NCBI GenBank assembly: GCA_004000515.1
Contig: CP034537.1
Location: 6,214,001 to 6,278,000 of the forward strand
Source: Pseudomonas poae
GTDB lineage: Bacteria > Pseudomonadota > Gammaproteobacteria > Pseudomonadales > Pseudomonadaceae
Length of the DNA: 64,000 nucleotides
Reading direction: 5' to 3'
Part shown: in pieces, positions 11,124 through 20,795 of the stretch
Layout of the letters: every line of letters begins with the position of its first letter
How positions within the stretch are numbered: position 1 is the stretch's first letter
Made by a program: the position numbers and the translations under genes
The notes under the pieces: model-generated
Database searches by the model: none
The model's input: only the letters and a program-made list of their open reading frames with translations
What the model was told of the DNA's origin: nothing

Positions 11124-11151
11124 TGTGGGAGCGGGCTTGCCCGCTCCCACA
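11124..11151. repeat. REP palindrome
   Basis: TGTGGGAGCGGGC and GCCCGCTCCCACA form a near-perfect hairpin with a short loop, in the gap after the transporter gene. Same family as the other REP copies listed here. Confidence 0.75.
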
Positions 11152-11261
11152 TTGCTGTGTGGTCGCCACACAAATTGCTGTACATCCATACAGATAAAGG
11201 TTGATCAAACGCGGCTTACTGAGCATCCTGCACACCATCAACCCGATCTGATGTGGCGACC

Positions 11262-13200
11262 ATGCGGCTGTACCTCTGTGAAAAACCCTCCCAGGCCAAG
11301 GACATCGCGGCCGTGCTCGGCGCCAGCCGCCGAGGTGATGGCTGCTGGTTGGGCAATGGCGTCACGGTCACCTGGTGCATCGGCCACCTGCTGGAAACCG
11401 CCCCGCCCGATGCCTACGACGAAAAGTACAAACGCTGGGTGCTGGCCGACCTGCCCATCGTCCCGGAAAAATGGAAGATGCGGGTCAAACCCAAGACCGC
11501 CAGCCAGTTCAAGGCCGTCAAGCGCTTGCTGGGGGAAGCCCAGGAACTGGTGATCGCCACCGACGCCGACCGTGAAGGCGAGATGATCGCCCGCGAGCTG
11601 GTGGAGCATTGTCGCTATCGAGGGCCAATCCAGCGCTTGTGGTTGTCGGCACTCGACGACGCCTCCATTCGCAAGGCCCTGGCCGCCCTAAAGCCCGGCG
11701 CCGAAACCTTCAGCCTGTATCACTCAGCCCTCGGGCGCTCGCGCGCAGACTGGCTGATCGGCATGAACATGAGCCGGTTGTTTACCTTGCTCGGACGCCA
11801 ATCCGGTTATCAAGGCGTATTGCCGGTGGGCCGGGTGCAAACGCCCACACTGCGCCTAGTGGTGGACCGCGACCGCAGCATCGCGGATTTTGTGCCGGTG
11901 GCGTACTGGGCGATTGACGTGGACCTGCTGCACGAACGCATGACGTTTACCGCCCAATGGCGCGCCGCGGAAGATGCCTGTGACGATCAGGGCCGATGCC
12001 TCAACCCGCAATTGGCTCAAGCGGCGGCCGACGCCATGACCCACGCCGCCAGTGCGCGACTGGTCAGGCTGCGGACCGAACGCATGCGCGAGGTAGCTCC
12101 CTGCCCTTCGACCTCGGTACCCTGCAGGAAATCTGCTCCAAAAACTCGGCCTCGGTGCCCAGGAGACCCTGGATATCGCCCAGTCTCTCTACGAAACCCA
12201 CAAAGTCATCACCTACCCCCGCAGTGACTGCGGCTACTTGCCCGTAAGCCAGCACAGCGAAGCACCAAAGATCCTCGCCGCGTTGGGACGTGCCGATACG
12301 GCGGTGAACGAGTTGATGCCGCATATAGACCCCCAACGCCGCTCGCGGGCCTGGAACGACGCCAAGGTCAGTGCCCACCACGGCATCATCCCCACCGGCG
12401 CCGGCAAGGATGTAGGCCAACTCACTGGCAAGCACCGAGCGGTCTACACCCTGATTCGCGCACGCTACCTGGCGCAGTTCCTGCCCAACCACGAATACGA
12501 TCGCACCCAGGCGGATTTCGACTGCGCGGGACAAGCGCTGCGAGCAGTGGGCAAAGTGGTGATCGAGCCAGGCTGGAAACGCGCCCTGCCCGAAGCGCTG
12601 GCGCCCGCCAAGGGCCGTGAGGCACCCGCACCACAGGCCTTGCCGACATTGGTGCAAGGCCAGGACTACGCGGTGGCCAAGGTCAACCTCAAGGACCTGT
12701 GGACCCAACCGCCCAAGCCCTTCACCGAAGGCGACTTGATCAAGGCGATGAAAAACGTCGCCAAATTGGTGGAGGACCCGCTGCTCAAGCAAAAGCTCAA
12801 GGACACCACCGGCATTGGCACCGAAGCCACGCGTGCCGGGATTATCCAGGGCTTGCTCGACCGCGGTTACCTGTTAAAAAACGGCAAGGCGCTGTCGGCC
12901 ACGCCGGCGGCTTTCAGCCTGATCGACGCCGTGCCCCGAGCCATTGCCGACCCCGGCACAACGGCGATCTGGGAGCAGGCGCTGGACATGGTGCAAAGCG
13001 GCGAAATGAGCCTGGAAGAATTCGTCGCCAAGCAGGCAGCCTGGATGAGTAAGCAAGTGGCGCGCTGCAACGGCATGCGCATGACCATCACCGGGCCAGC
13101 GGGCCCCGCAGCCACGCCATGGAAAAAGAAACGCAAGAGCGCGCCACGCAAGACGACCGGCAGCCCAAAACGCGCCAAAAAGCCGACAAAAGCAGGGTAA
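11262..13200 (+). CDS. topB: DNA topoisomerase III (two frameshifts)
   Basis: A type IA topoisomerase that passes single strands and decatenates DNA. It starts with the TOPRIM signature MRLYLCEKPSQAKDIAAVLG and has ATDADREGEMIARELVEHC (DxD), SALGRSRADWLIGMNMSRL and the active-site tyrosine motif VITYPRSDCGYLP. Two one-base losses close together (about 12102 and 12146) put LPFDLGTLQEICSKN in a second frame and LGLGAQETLDIAQSLYE plus the rest in a third. Repaired it is 646 residues, ending in a lysine/arginine-rich tail. A GTG at 11253 is an alternative start; ATG at 11262 fits the family. Confidence 0.9.
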
Positions 13201-13332
13201 CTATCAAAAAAATCCGGCGAATGACGTTTTTCGACGGGTTTAACGCCGCTTTGGACCTTGCCGCCGCGCAGGCCGTCTAGGATTCTGTAGGGAGCCCGCT
13301 GACTTCCTAACAACAACACCGGAGTGGCCGCC

Positions 13333-13775
13333 ATGAAAACCGTCGCACAAGTGCTCAAAGCCAAGGACCATAAAAACCAGGACGTCCACACCATCGAATG
13401 GGACCACACCGTGTTTGAAGCGCTGGTGGTGATGTCGGCGAAAAACGTCGGGGCCTTGCCGGTGGTCAAGGAAGGCGCGGTGGTGGGGATCATCAGCGAA
13501 CGGGATTACGCGCGAAAGCTGATTCTCAAAGGCTTGTCGTCGGTGAGACCACACGGGTCGATGAAGTGATGAGCTCTCCGGTAATAACCGTCGATTCCCA
13601 CAAGAGTGTCGATGAATGCATGAACATCATGACCGACAGCCATCTGCGTCACCTGCCCGTTGTCGAACAAGGTCAGCTGCTAGGCTTGCTGTCCATCGGT
13701 GACCTGGTGAAAGAGGCCATTGCCGAACAAGCCGACTTGATCAAACAGCTGGAGCAGTACATTCGCGGCGAATAG
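13333..13775 (+). CDS. CBS-domain pair protein (one frameshift)
   Basis: A small stand-alone protein of two CBS motifs, a module that binds adenosine nucleotides and regulates partner proteins. CBS1 contains TVFEALVVMSAKNVGALPVV and GIISERDYARKL; CBS2 contains SVDECMNIMTDSHLRHLPVV and GLLSIGDLVKEAI. The frame breaks at about 13546 between them (GLSSV then TTRVDEVMSSPV); one added base gives 147 residues, typical for the family. It sits 8 bases before the sirtuin gene, so co-expression is likely. Confidence 0.85.
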
Positions 13776-13783
13776 GGGAACCC

Positions 13784-14621
13784 ATGCTCGATACCCTGGA
13801 ACACCAGGACGACCACCTCGACACCCTGCACCGGGCCATGGCCGAGCGGCGCTTTCTGGTGTTGACCGGCGCAGGCATCAGCACGTCGTCGGGCATCCCC
13901 GATTACCGCGACAGCGAAGGCGTGCGCCGGGGCAAAGCCCCATGATGTATCAGGAGTTTCTCGCCACCCCGCAGGCGCGGCGCCGTTATTGGGCAAGAGC
14001 CATGCTGGGGTGGCCGAGGGTCCGTATTGCCCAGCCGAACCCAGCCCATCTGGCGCTGGCGACGCTGCAGCAACGCCAGCGCATCAGCGGGCTGATCACG
14101 CAGAACGTCGACACCTTGCACGACCAGGCCGGAAGCCACGATGTCATCGAACTGCACGGCAGCCTACACCGAGTGCTGTGCCTGGATTGCCAGCAACGCA
14201 GCGAGCGCGACGCGATCCAACGCCTGATGGAAACCCAGAATCCCTACCTGGCCGGCGTTGATGCCGTGCAAGCACCGATGGCGACACCCTGCTCGACCCG
14301 GCGTTTGAGGCACGCTTCCAAGTGCCCCACTGCCCCCATTGCAATGGCGAGCGGTTGAAGCCTGATGTTGTGTTTTTCGGCGAGAACGTCGCCCAGTACA
14401 CAGCGGCGAAGGCAATGGCGGCAGTGGAGCAGGCCGAGGGTTTATTGGTGGTGGGGTCGTCGTTGATGGCTTATTCGGCATTTCGGCTGTGCAAGGCGAT
14501 GGTGGAGCAAGGCAAACCGGTGATAGCGATCAACCTGGGCAAGACACGGGGGGATGAGTTGTTACGGGTGAAGATCGAGGCGTCGTGCGAGCGCCTTTGC
14601 CATTGCTTGCTGAACGATTGA
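13784..14621 (+). CDS. Sirtuin, NAD-dependent protein deacylase (two frameshifts)
   Basis: It removes acyl groups from lysines using NAD+. Visible motifs: LVLTGAGISTSSGIPDYRD (NAD site), TQNVDTLHDQAGS and the catalytic HG in VIELHGSLH, zinc cysteines in VLCLDCQQR and PHCPHCNGE, and KPDVVFFGENV and VVGSSLMAYSA. One-base losses at about 13941 (GKAPM|MYQEF) and about 14277 (QAPDGDTLLDPAFEARFQVP restored) split it into three pieces. Repaired length is 279 residues. AGGGGAACCC precedes the ATG at 13784. Confidence 0.86.
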
Positions 14622-14640
14622 AATAGCTCAAACACCCCAA

Positions 14641-14748
14641 ATCAAACCCTGTGGGAGCTGGCTTGCCTGCGATGGCTGCGTGCCAGCCAAGTATTTGCTA
14701 GCTGACACTCCGCTATCGCAGGCAAGCCAGCTCCCACAAGGGTTTGAT
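14641..14748. repeat. REPIN (paired, inverted REP sequences)
   Basis: Two inverted copies of ATCAAACCC-(T)GTGGGAGCTGGCTTGCC.. face each other across about 40 bases. The outer ATCAAACCC/GGGTTTGAT ends also match, making one long hairpin-forming unit. Confidence 0.85.
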
Positions 14749-14840
14749 GTTAAGTTAACGATCACAGCGCTACGACCCACCCTTCCAAAAAATGACGCCC
14801 AAGTCACATTTCCCCGCATCTCCCCGCCCCCACGGGAATT

Positions 14841-14870
14841 TATGTAGTGAGCAAAAATAATCACTACATA
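14841..14870. promoter_or_regulatory. 10-base perfect inverted repeat (candidate operator)
   Basis: TATGTAGTGA (14841-14850) and TCACTACATA (14861-14870) are exact inverted copies with a 10-base AT-rich spacer, ending 4 bases before the -35 element. The dyad of two helical turns suits a dimeric regulator. The regulator is not identified. Confidence 0.55.
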
Positions 14871-14874
14871 ACCG

Positions 14875-14902
14875 TTGACGTAACCTTTTGTCCTTGCATT
14901 AT
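14875..14902 (+). promoter_or_regulatory. Sigma-70-like promoter
   Basis: TTGACG (14875-14880), a 16-base spacer and CATTAT (14897-14902) form a -35/-10 pair directed toward the gene at 15233. Confidence 0.45.
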
Positions 14903-15232
14903 CGAGACGTCTCCCGGATCGGGAGCGTTGGTAACACGTGTTTTGAACAAGCTCGTCTGACCGCCGAGCTGTTTTTTCCGGATGTGCACTGCCCACAAGG
15001 CAGATTGATGAAGCTGACCGGCCCGCAAGGATCGGTACAAGGAGCTCAAACGCCTCTTGTCTTCGTTATGAAACCATTGCGTAGCAGTTCATCAGCAAGA
15101 CTACATGCATCAGGTTCAAGACCCTGCCCGTATTCGGCAGACCGTCGCTGACGCCCGGTTTTCGGAACCGGAGACAACTTAAATATTTAACGAATCAATT
15201 GATAGATCGCCAACTGGTCAAGGGGCTTACAC

Positions 15233-15562
15233 ATGAATCTGAACAACCAACCAACTATCGACGAATTGGCTGAGATGTTCGCAGCGCAGAAAGACACACT
15301 CGACGACCATATCCTGTGGATTGGTAAATCGGGCGAAGTGCAACTTGACTGCCTGGCGCCCAATACCGAAGAAGCCGAGTTTGACCGTAATAACCGTGAG
15401 CTGGCAGCGCGCCTGAAGGTGTACCGCCGTGGCCAGGGTTATGTCGGCAAGAAGGCTGCGGCTGATCGCAACTTCATTGAGCAAGTCTTTCATACACTGA
15501 ATACCGAATGGCAGAACCTGCGTGGCCAATCGCACGTTAAAGTAATTGATAGATACTGCTAA
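15233..15562 (+). CDS. Conserved hypothetical protein, 109 residues
   Basis: A soluble acidic/basic mixed protein starting MNLNNQPTIDELAEMFAAQK, with predicted helices and a short strand region (HILWIGKSGEVQLDCLAP). No known domain is recognised. AAGGGGC precedes the ATG. A strong hairpin terminator follows, so the gene appears to be a single-gene transcript with a long leader. Confidence 0.7.
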   Translation: MNLNNQPTIDELAEMFAAQKDTLDDHILWIGKSGEVQLDCLAPNTEEAEFDRNNRELAARLKVYRRGQGYVGKKAAADRNFIEQVFHTLNTEWQNLRGQSHVKVIDRYC

Positions 15563-15580
15563 TACCTGAGCATTAAACAT

Positions 15581-16527
15581 TTAAGCCCGCCCGTTTACTT
15601 CGAGCGGGCTTTTTAATGCCTGTTTATAACAACGCGGAAACCGCCCTTTCGCGGCTTCATCGCGAAAAATATCAAACAGCACCTGCGCCGCCGCCGACAA
15701 CTCATGACCCGGCTTGGTCAACACACCAATCGGACGTTCGATCACCGGATCGCGCAAGGTGATGCAATGGGCGCCGGCCTCTTCCATCTGCCGGGCGCAT
15801 AACGCGGGTACGGCGCTGACGCCCAGCCCACTGGCTACCATCTTGCCTACCGTCGCCAATTGATGGCTTTCCAGCGCCACCGGCAACTTCACCTGCAACG
15901 CGCCCAAGTGTTCTTCCAACATCACCCGCACCGTGGACGGTCGCTGCAAGGTGATGAACGGCTGCTCCAACAGGGTTTCCCAATCAATCACGGCACGCTC
16001 CGCCAACGGAGAATCACCCGGCACCACGGCGATAAAGCGATCCAGATACAACGGCGTGAACGCCAGCGACGAACCTTCCGATGGTTCGAACGCCACACCA
16101 GCTCAACCTGCCGGTCACGGACCATCTCCATAACCTGCTCGTTGATCAGGTCATGGACGGTCACATTCACCTGAGGGTAACGCGCACGGAATATCTTCAG
16201 GATCGGCGGCAACAAGTTACCGGCGAAGGATGGCATCGCCGCTACCGTTACCCGCCCGCGCTGCAGGGTGAAGCGCTGGCGTAATTCATCTTCGGTGTTA
16301 TCCCAATCGGCAATCAACCGGCGCGCCAGGGGCAATAAGGATTCACCTTCTGGCGTGAGCGCAACGTTGCGCGTATTGCGGCTGAACAAGCGCCCGCCCA
16401 GGCCTTCTTCCAGGCCCTTGATGGTAAGGCTCAATGCAGATTGCGAGAGGTGCAGGCGTTCGCAGGCAGCGGCAAAGCTGAGGCTCTGGGCCACGGCGAG
16501 AAAGGCCCGCATCTGTTTAACTGTCAT
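15581..16527 (-). CDS. dhcR: LysR-family regulator of the dhc locus (one frameshift)
   Basis: Helix-turn-helix at the N-terminus (VKQMRAFLAVAQSLSFAAAC, SQSALSLTIKGLEEGLGGRL) and a substrate-binding domain. The frame breaks at about 16088: DRQVEL then garbled WRSNHR, while the other frame resumes VAFEPSEGSSLAF. Adding one G gives 315 residues, normal length. GGAGTAGCCTC precedes the ATG. It is divergent from the CoA-transferase genes, the arrangement of P. aeruginosa PA1998 (dhcR) before dhcAB, which is the basis for the symbol. Confidence 0.78.
15582..15614. terminator. Rho-independent terminator
   Basis: AAGCCCGC... and ..GCGGGCTT pair as a GC-rich stem followed by TTTTT on the + strand, ending the 109-residue gene. 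The convergent LysR gene ends at its left edge. Confidence 0.85.
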
Positions 16528-16559
16528 GAGGCTACTCCAAGCGGCTAGGCGACTATGCT

Positions 16560-16587
16560 GTTTTTTAAATCAATCAACCTAAAAAAC
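16560..16587. promoter_or_regulatory. Inverted repeat between dhcR and dhcA
   Basis: GTTTTTTA (16560-16567) and TAAAAAAC (16580-16587) are exact inverted copies in the divergent promoter region, a location and form expected for a LysR-type binding site. Not a proven site. Confidence 0.4.
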
Positions 16588-16660
16588 AACTTAACAAATC
16601 AATCCGTCAGCGCAACACTCGGTTCACTGGCTGGACCACACACAATAAAAAGAGGTGCAT

Positions 16661-17359
16661 ATGGCAGGTTTCGATAAACGCGTAGCGTCCTATGAAGAAG
16701 CGCTGGCAGGCCTGGAAGACGGCATGACCGTGCTCTCCGGTGGTTTTGGCCTGTGCGGTATTCCAGAAAACCTTATCGCCGAGATCAAGCGCAAAGGCAC
16801 CCGCGACTTGACCGTGGTTTCCAATAACTGCGGCGTCGATGGTTTTGGCCTTGGCGTACTGTTGGAAGAAAAGCAGATCAGCAAAGTGATCGCTTCCTAC
16901 GTCGGTGAAAACGCCCTGTTCGAAAAGCAATTGCTCAGCGGCGAAATCGAAGTGGTACTGACTCCCCAAGGCACCCTGGCGGAAAAAATGCGCGCAGGCG
17001 GTGCCGGCATCCCGGCCTTCTTCACCGCTACCGGCGTAGGCACTCCAGTGGCCGAAGGCAAGGAAACCCGCGAATTCAACGGCCGTCCGTACCTGATGGA
17101 AGAATCCATCACCGGCGACTTCGCCATCGTCAAAGGCTGGAAAGCCGACCACTTCGGCAACGTGATCTACCGCCACACCGCCCAGAACTTCAACCCGCTG
17201 GCCGCCACTGCCGGCAAGATCACCGTGGTCGAAGTCGAGGAAATCGTCGAACCGGGCGAGCTGGACCCGGCGCAGATCCATACCCCTGGCATCTACGTCG
17301 ACCGGATCATCTGCGGCACCTTCGAGAAGCGCATCGAACAGCGCACCGTCCGCAAATAA
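16661..17359 (+). CDS. dhcA: CoA-transferase subunit A (3-dehydrocarnitine / 3-oxoacid type)
   Basis: The alpha subunit of a class I CoA transferase that moves CoA between a short acyl-CoA and a 3-oxoacid. It shows the glycine-rich [16 protein letters not shown] motif and [18 protein letters not shown], typical of the SCOT/AtoD A chain; 232 residues. ATG at 16661 is chosen with AGAGG upstream. With the next two genes it forms the order CoA-transferase A, B, thiolase, which in P. aeruginosa (PA1999-PA2001) serves carnitine catabolism at dehydrocarnitine. Acetoacetate or another 3-oxoacid is an alternative substrate. Confidence 0.85.
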   Translation: MAGFDKRVASYEEALAGLEDGMTVLSGGFGLCGIPENLIAEIKRKGTRDLTVVSNNCGVDGFGLGVLLEEKQISKVIASYVGENALFEKQLLSGEIEVVLTPQGTLAEKMRAGGAGIPAFFTATGVGTPVAEGKETREFNGRPYLMEESITGDFAIVKGWKADHFGNVIYRHTAQNFNPLAATAGKITVVEVEEIVEPGELDPAQIHTPGIYVDRIICGTFEKRIEQRTVRK

Positions 17360-17394
17360 TCCGCCTCCAGCCCGAACAATAAGAGGAAACACAC

Positions 17395-18054
17395 ATGGCT
17401 CTTACCCGCGAACAAATGGCTCAACGCGTCGCCCGCGAAATGCAGGACGGTTTCTACGTCAACCTCGGCATCGGCATCCCGACCCTGGTGGCCAACTACA
17501 TTCCCGAAGGCATGGAAGTGATGCTGCAATCGGAAAACGGCCTGCTGGGCATGGGACCGTTTCCTACCGAAGACACCATCGATGCCGACATGATCAACGC
17601 CGGCAAGCAGACCGTCACCGCACGCGTCGGCGCGTCGATCTTCTCCTCCGCCGAGTCCTTCGCGATGATTCGCGGCGGCCACGTCGACCTCACCGTGCTG
17701 GGCGCATTTGAGGTGGACGTACACGGCAACATCGCTTCGTGGATGATCCCCGGCAAGCTGGTAAAAGGCATGGGCGGCGCCATGGACCTGGTGGCCGGTG
17801 CAGAAAACATCATCGTGATCATGACCCACGCGTCCAAGGACGGCGAGTCCAAGTTGCTCAGCCAATGCAGCCTGCCGCTGACCGGCGCCAACTGCATCAA
17901 GCGCGTACTGACCGACCTTGCGTACCTGGAAATCGAAAATGGCGCTTTTGTCCTCAAGGAACGCGCACCTGGCGTCAGCGTTGAAGAGATTGTGAGCAAG
18001 ACCGCCGGTAAACTGATCGTCCCGGACCACGTTCCAGAAATGCACTTCCAGTGA
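17395..18054 (+). CDS. dhcB: CoA-transferase subunit B
   Basis: The beta subunit partner, 219 residues. It has [15 protein letters not shown] and the catalytic-glutamate region [14 protein letters not shown], where the E of SENG forms the glutamyl-CoA thioester in this family, and a [19 protein letters not shown] segment. It lies 35 bases after dhcA with AAGAGGAAA as ribosome site and 11 bases before atoB, so the three genes are likely one operon driven from the dhcR side. Confidence 0.88.
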   Translation: MALTREQMAQRVAREMQDGFYVNLGIGIPTLVANYIPEGMEVMLQSENGLLGMGPFPTEDTIDADMINAGKQTVTARVGASIFSSAESFAMIRGGHVDLTVLGAFEVDVHGNIASWMIPGKLVKGMGGAMDLVAGAENIIVIMTHASKDGESKLLSQCSLPLTGANCIKRVLTDLAYLEIENGAFVLKERAPGVSVEEIVSKTAGKLIVPDHVPEMHFQ

Positions 18055-18065
18055 GGACAGATTCC

Positions 18066-19247
18066 ATGCAAGACGTCGTGATTGTTGCTGCCACCCGCAC
18101 CGCCGTGGGCAGCTTCCAGGGTTCGCTGGCGAATATCCCGGCACCGGAATTGGGCGCTGCTGTGATCCGCCGCCTGCTGGAGCAGACGGGCCTGGACCCG
18201 GCACAAGTCGATGAAGTGATCCTCGGCCAAGTACTTACCGCAGGCAGCGGCCAGAACCCGGCGCGCCAGGCGTCGATCCTTGCCGGCCTGCCACACGCGG
18301 TACCCAGCCTGACCTTGAACAAGGTCTGCGGTTCGGGCCTCAAGGCCCTGCACCTGGGCGCCCAAGCCATTCGCTGCGGCGATGCCGAGGTGATCATCGC
18401 CGGCGGCATGGAAAACATGAGCCTGGCCCCGTATGTGTTGCCAGCAGCGCGCACCGGTTTGCGCATGGGCCACGCCAAGATGATCGACAGCATGATCACC
18501 GACGGCCTGTGGGATGCGTTCAACGACTACCACATGGGCATCACCGCCGAGAACCTGGTAGACAAATACGGCATCAGCCGTGAAGCCCAGGATGCGTTCG
18601 CCGCTGCGTCCCAGCAGAAGGCGATTGCGGCCATCGAAGCGGGTCGGTTTGTCGACGAGATCACCCCTATCCTGATTCCGCAGCGCAAAGGCGATCCAGT
18701 GGCCTTCGCCGTGGATGAACAACCTCGCGCAGGTACCACCGCCGAGTCCCTGGCCAAGTTGAAACCGGCCTTCAAGAAAGACGGCAGCGTCACTGCCGGC
18801 AACGCTTCCAGCCTCAATGACGGCGCCGCCGCCGTGCTGCTGATGAGCGCGGACAAAGCCAAGGCACTCGGCCTGCCGGTACTGGCGCGCATCGCCAGCT
18901 ACGCCAATGCCGGCGTTGACCCCGCAATCATGGGCATCGGCCCGGTCTCGGCCACCCGCCGTTGCCTGGACAAGGCCGGTTGGAACCTGGGCGACCTGGA
19001 CCTGATCGAAGCCAACGAAGCCTTCGCCGCACAATCCCTGGCGGTGGGCAAAGAGCTGGAGTGGGACGCGGACAAAGTCAACGTCAACGGCGGCGCCATT
19101 GCCATCGGCCACCCTATCGGCGCGTCAGGCTGCCGCGTGCTGGTGACCTTGCTGCACGAAATGATCAAGCGCGACGCCAAGAAAGGCCTCGCCACCCTGT
19201 GCATCGGCGGCGGTCAAGGCGTGGCCCTCGCACTCGAACGCAACTGA
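18066..19247 (+). CDS. atoB: Acetyl-CoA acetyltransferase (thiolase II)
   Basis: A 393-residue thiolase that condenses or cleaves acetoacetyl-CoA. The catalytic cysteine lies in [15 protein letters not shown], the active-site His in [15 protein letters not shown] and the second cysteine in [11 protein letters not shown] at the C-terminus. It would finish the pathway begun by the CoA transferase, yielding acetyl-CoA. ATG at 18066 has GAGGACAG before it; an in-frame GTG at 18051 is less likely. Confidence 0.92.
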   Translation: MQDVVIVAATRTAVGSFQGSLANIPAPELGAAVIRRLLEQTGLDPAQVDEVILGQVLTAGSGQNPARQASILAGLPHAVPSLTLNKVCGSGLKALHLGAQAIRCGDAEVIIAGGMENMSLAPYVLPAARTGLRMGHAKMIDSMITDGLWDAFNDYHMGITAENLVDKYGISREAQDAFAAASQQKAIAAIEAGRFVDEITPILIPQRKGDPVAFAVDEQPRAGTTAESLAKLKPAFKKDGSVTAGNASSLNDGAAAVLLMSADKAKALGLPVLARIASYANAGVDPAIMGIGPVSATRRCLDKAGWNLGDLDLIEANEAFAAQSLAVGKELEWDADKVNVNGGAIAIGHPIGASGCRVLVTLLHEMIKRDAKKGLATLCIGGGQGVALALERN

Positions 19248-19330
19248 TTAAAAGAGCAACACGGAAAAGGCACGGTTCCACGAAAACCGGGCTTTTTCTT
19301 TTACCTATATCCCTGAAGAAACACAGTAAA

Positions 19331-19423
19331 ACTGTGGGAGCTGGCTTGCCTGCGATAGCCGTGTGTCAGGCTATAAATCTGCAACTGATGTACTGCAATC
19401 GCAGGCAAGCCAGCTCCCACAGT
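19331..19423. repeat. REPIN
   Basis: ACTGTGGGAGCTGGCTTGCC.. (from 19331) and its exact inverted copy ending ..AGCTCCCACAGT (to 19423) surround about 41 bases. It lies between the convergent atoB and thioesterase genes. Confidence 0.85.
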
Positions 19424-19436
19424 TAATCTCCATCGA

Positions 19437-19853
19437 TCAGTCGGTTCGGGGCACCGCAAACACCGCATTCGCCCGCGCCACCACCTTCTCCCCCACCTGC
19501 AAACTCACCGTGGCAAACGCCATCTGCCGACCGCGCTTGTGATGTTCCAACCGCACCACAATCCACTCCCCCACCTGCACCGCGCCCAGGTAATCCAAGG
19601 TCATGCTGGCGGTAATCAATGGCAGCGGCGGCTCGCTGGAGAAGGCCATCGCATAACCCATGCCGATATCCGCCAACGTCGCCAGCACCCCGCCATGCAC
19701 GGTGCCGCGCCCATTGGCATGACGGTTGTCAGCGCGCAGGCCAATTTCCAGTTGCAAGCCTTCACCCCGGCAATACGCCGGACCTAACAAATCGAGAAGC
19801 GGGCTGCTGCGAGGGAGAGAAACAAAACCTTCGGGGACGGCGTGGGTGATCAT
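19437..19853 (-). CDS. PaaI-family hotdog thioesterase
   Basis: A 138-residue hotdog-fold protein, likely hydrolysing acyl-CoA thioesters. It has the family core NGRGTVHGGVLATLADIGMG (HGG with downstream acidic residue) and a MTLDYLGAVQVGEWIVV strand region. AAGGAAGAACTTGCC precedes the ATG at 19853. It is convergent with the dhc operon, so the functional link is only proximity. Confidence 0.85.
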   Translation of the reverse strand: MITHAVPEGFVSLPRSSPLLDLLGPAYCRGEGLQLEIGLRADNRHANGRGTVHGGVLATLADIGMGYAMAFSSEPPLPLITASMTLDYLGAVQVGEWIVVRLEHHKRGRQMAFATVSLQVGEKVVARANAVFAVPRTD

Positions 19854-20009
19854 GGCAAGTTCTTCCTTGGAGTCAGGCTTGAGGTGTACTCCAGCCTCTC
19901 TGAACCAGCCATCACCATCATCCGCACAAATCCCCCGCGATGCTTTGCGTTAATCCGCCAGACCCGCTTTAATCGCCGTCAAATTTTCCCGCACCCCCAA
20001 GGAACCGCA

Positions 20010-20795
20010 ATGCGCCATCTGGACGGCAAACCGAAATCTTATCTCTTGTGCTTGCTGGTAGCCCTGGCCATTGCAGGGTGCTCGCCCAAGGACCACTCGC
20101 GCGCCCGGGTGATCAACGGCGAACAAAGCCGAGCTGGCGCACAACTGGCCTATGAACATGAGCTGACCCTGGCCCTGCCCGGCGCCCTGCTCGCGCCGCG
20201 TATGCAGGCTACCCGCGAAGCCTGCGAAACCGCACGCTTTGGCGCCTGCAATATCCTGGGCATTACCGAAGACGGCAACGGTGGCGAGATCATCCTGCGC
20301 ATCGCGCCAACGGGTGTAGAGCCGATGGTTGCGATGGCCGCCGAAGGTGGAAAGCTTGGCCAACGCATCACCACTGCTGAAGACCTGGCCGATGCCGTCG
20401 CCGATGCACGCCGCCGCCAGGAGCGCCTGCAAGCCCAGCAACAACGCCTGGACGAACTGGCCAAACGCAAGGACATCACCGTCAGCGACCTGATCGCCTT
20501 GAGCAAGGAACAGGCCGCCATCGAAAACGAGCTACAGGAGCTGGCGCAAATCGCCGCCAACCAACAACGTCGTCTCGACACCAACCGCGTGACCCTGAAC
20601 TTCCGTTCCTCCGATGGTGCTAACCAGCCGTCGCGGTTCAGCCGTATGTTCAGCAACCTCGGCGACAACCTGGTGAATGGCACTGCAGACGCCCTGGAAC
20701 GCTCCAGCTATGTACTGCCGTTTGTGATCCTGGCCTTCCCGGTGGTATGGCTGTGGATGTGGCTGTGGCGTCGGTTCGTCAAGCGCCGCCCTTGA
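20010..20795 (+). CDS. DUF4349 lipoprotein
   Basis: A 261-residue lipoprotein. The N-terminus YLLCLLVALAIAGCSPKDHS has a lipobox with Cys at about residue 23. The body contains ITTAEDLADAVADARRRQER and a coiled coil to about residue 195, then a C-terminal membrane helix (YVLPFVILAFPVVWLWMWLW) and a basic end, the layout of DUF4349 proteins. Function unknown, envelope location likely. AAGGAACCGCA gives the start at 20010. Its stop codon abuts the stop of the convergent DUF1615 gene. Confidence 0.8.
   Translation: MRHLDGKPKSYLLCLLVALAIAGCSPKDHSRARVINGEQSRAGAQLAYEHELTLALPGALLAPRMQATREACETARFGACNILGITEDGNGGEIILRIAPTGVEPMVAMAAEGGKLGQRITTAEDLADAVADARRRQERLQAQQQRLDELAKRKDITVSDLIALSKEQAAIENELQELAQIAANQQRRLDTNRVTLNFRSSDGANQPSRFSRMFSNLGDNLVNGTADALERSSYVLPFVILAFPVVWLWMWLWRRFVKRRP

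Larger units (their letters stand above)
14749..15232 (+). other. Gene-free region with promoter and structured leader
   Basis: No convincing protein is encoded in this 484-base stretch. It holds an inverted repeat (14841-14870), a sigma-70-like promoter (14875-14902) and about 330 bases before the small gene at 15233 with short hairpins: CTCCCG/CGGGAG (14911-14925), CTGCC/GGCAG (15124-15140) and CCGGTT/AACCGG (15155-15171). It could be a long 5' leader or contain a small RNA; the frames across it are open but not protein-like. Confidence 0.4.

Noticed and set aside
14888-15151. 87-residue frame in the leader region
   Set aside because: It starts at TTG without a ribosome site and its composition is not protein-like; treated as untranslated.
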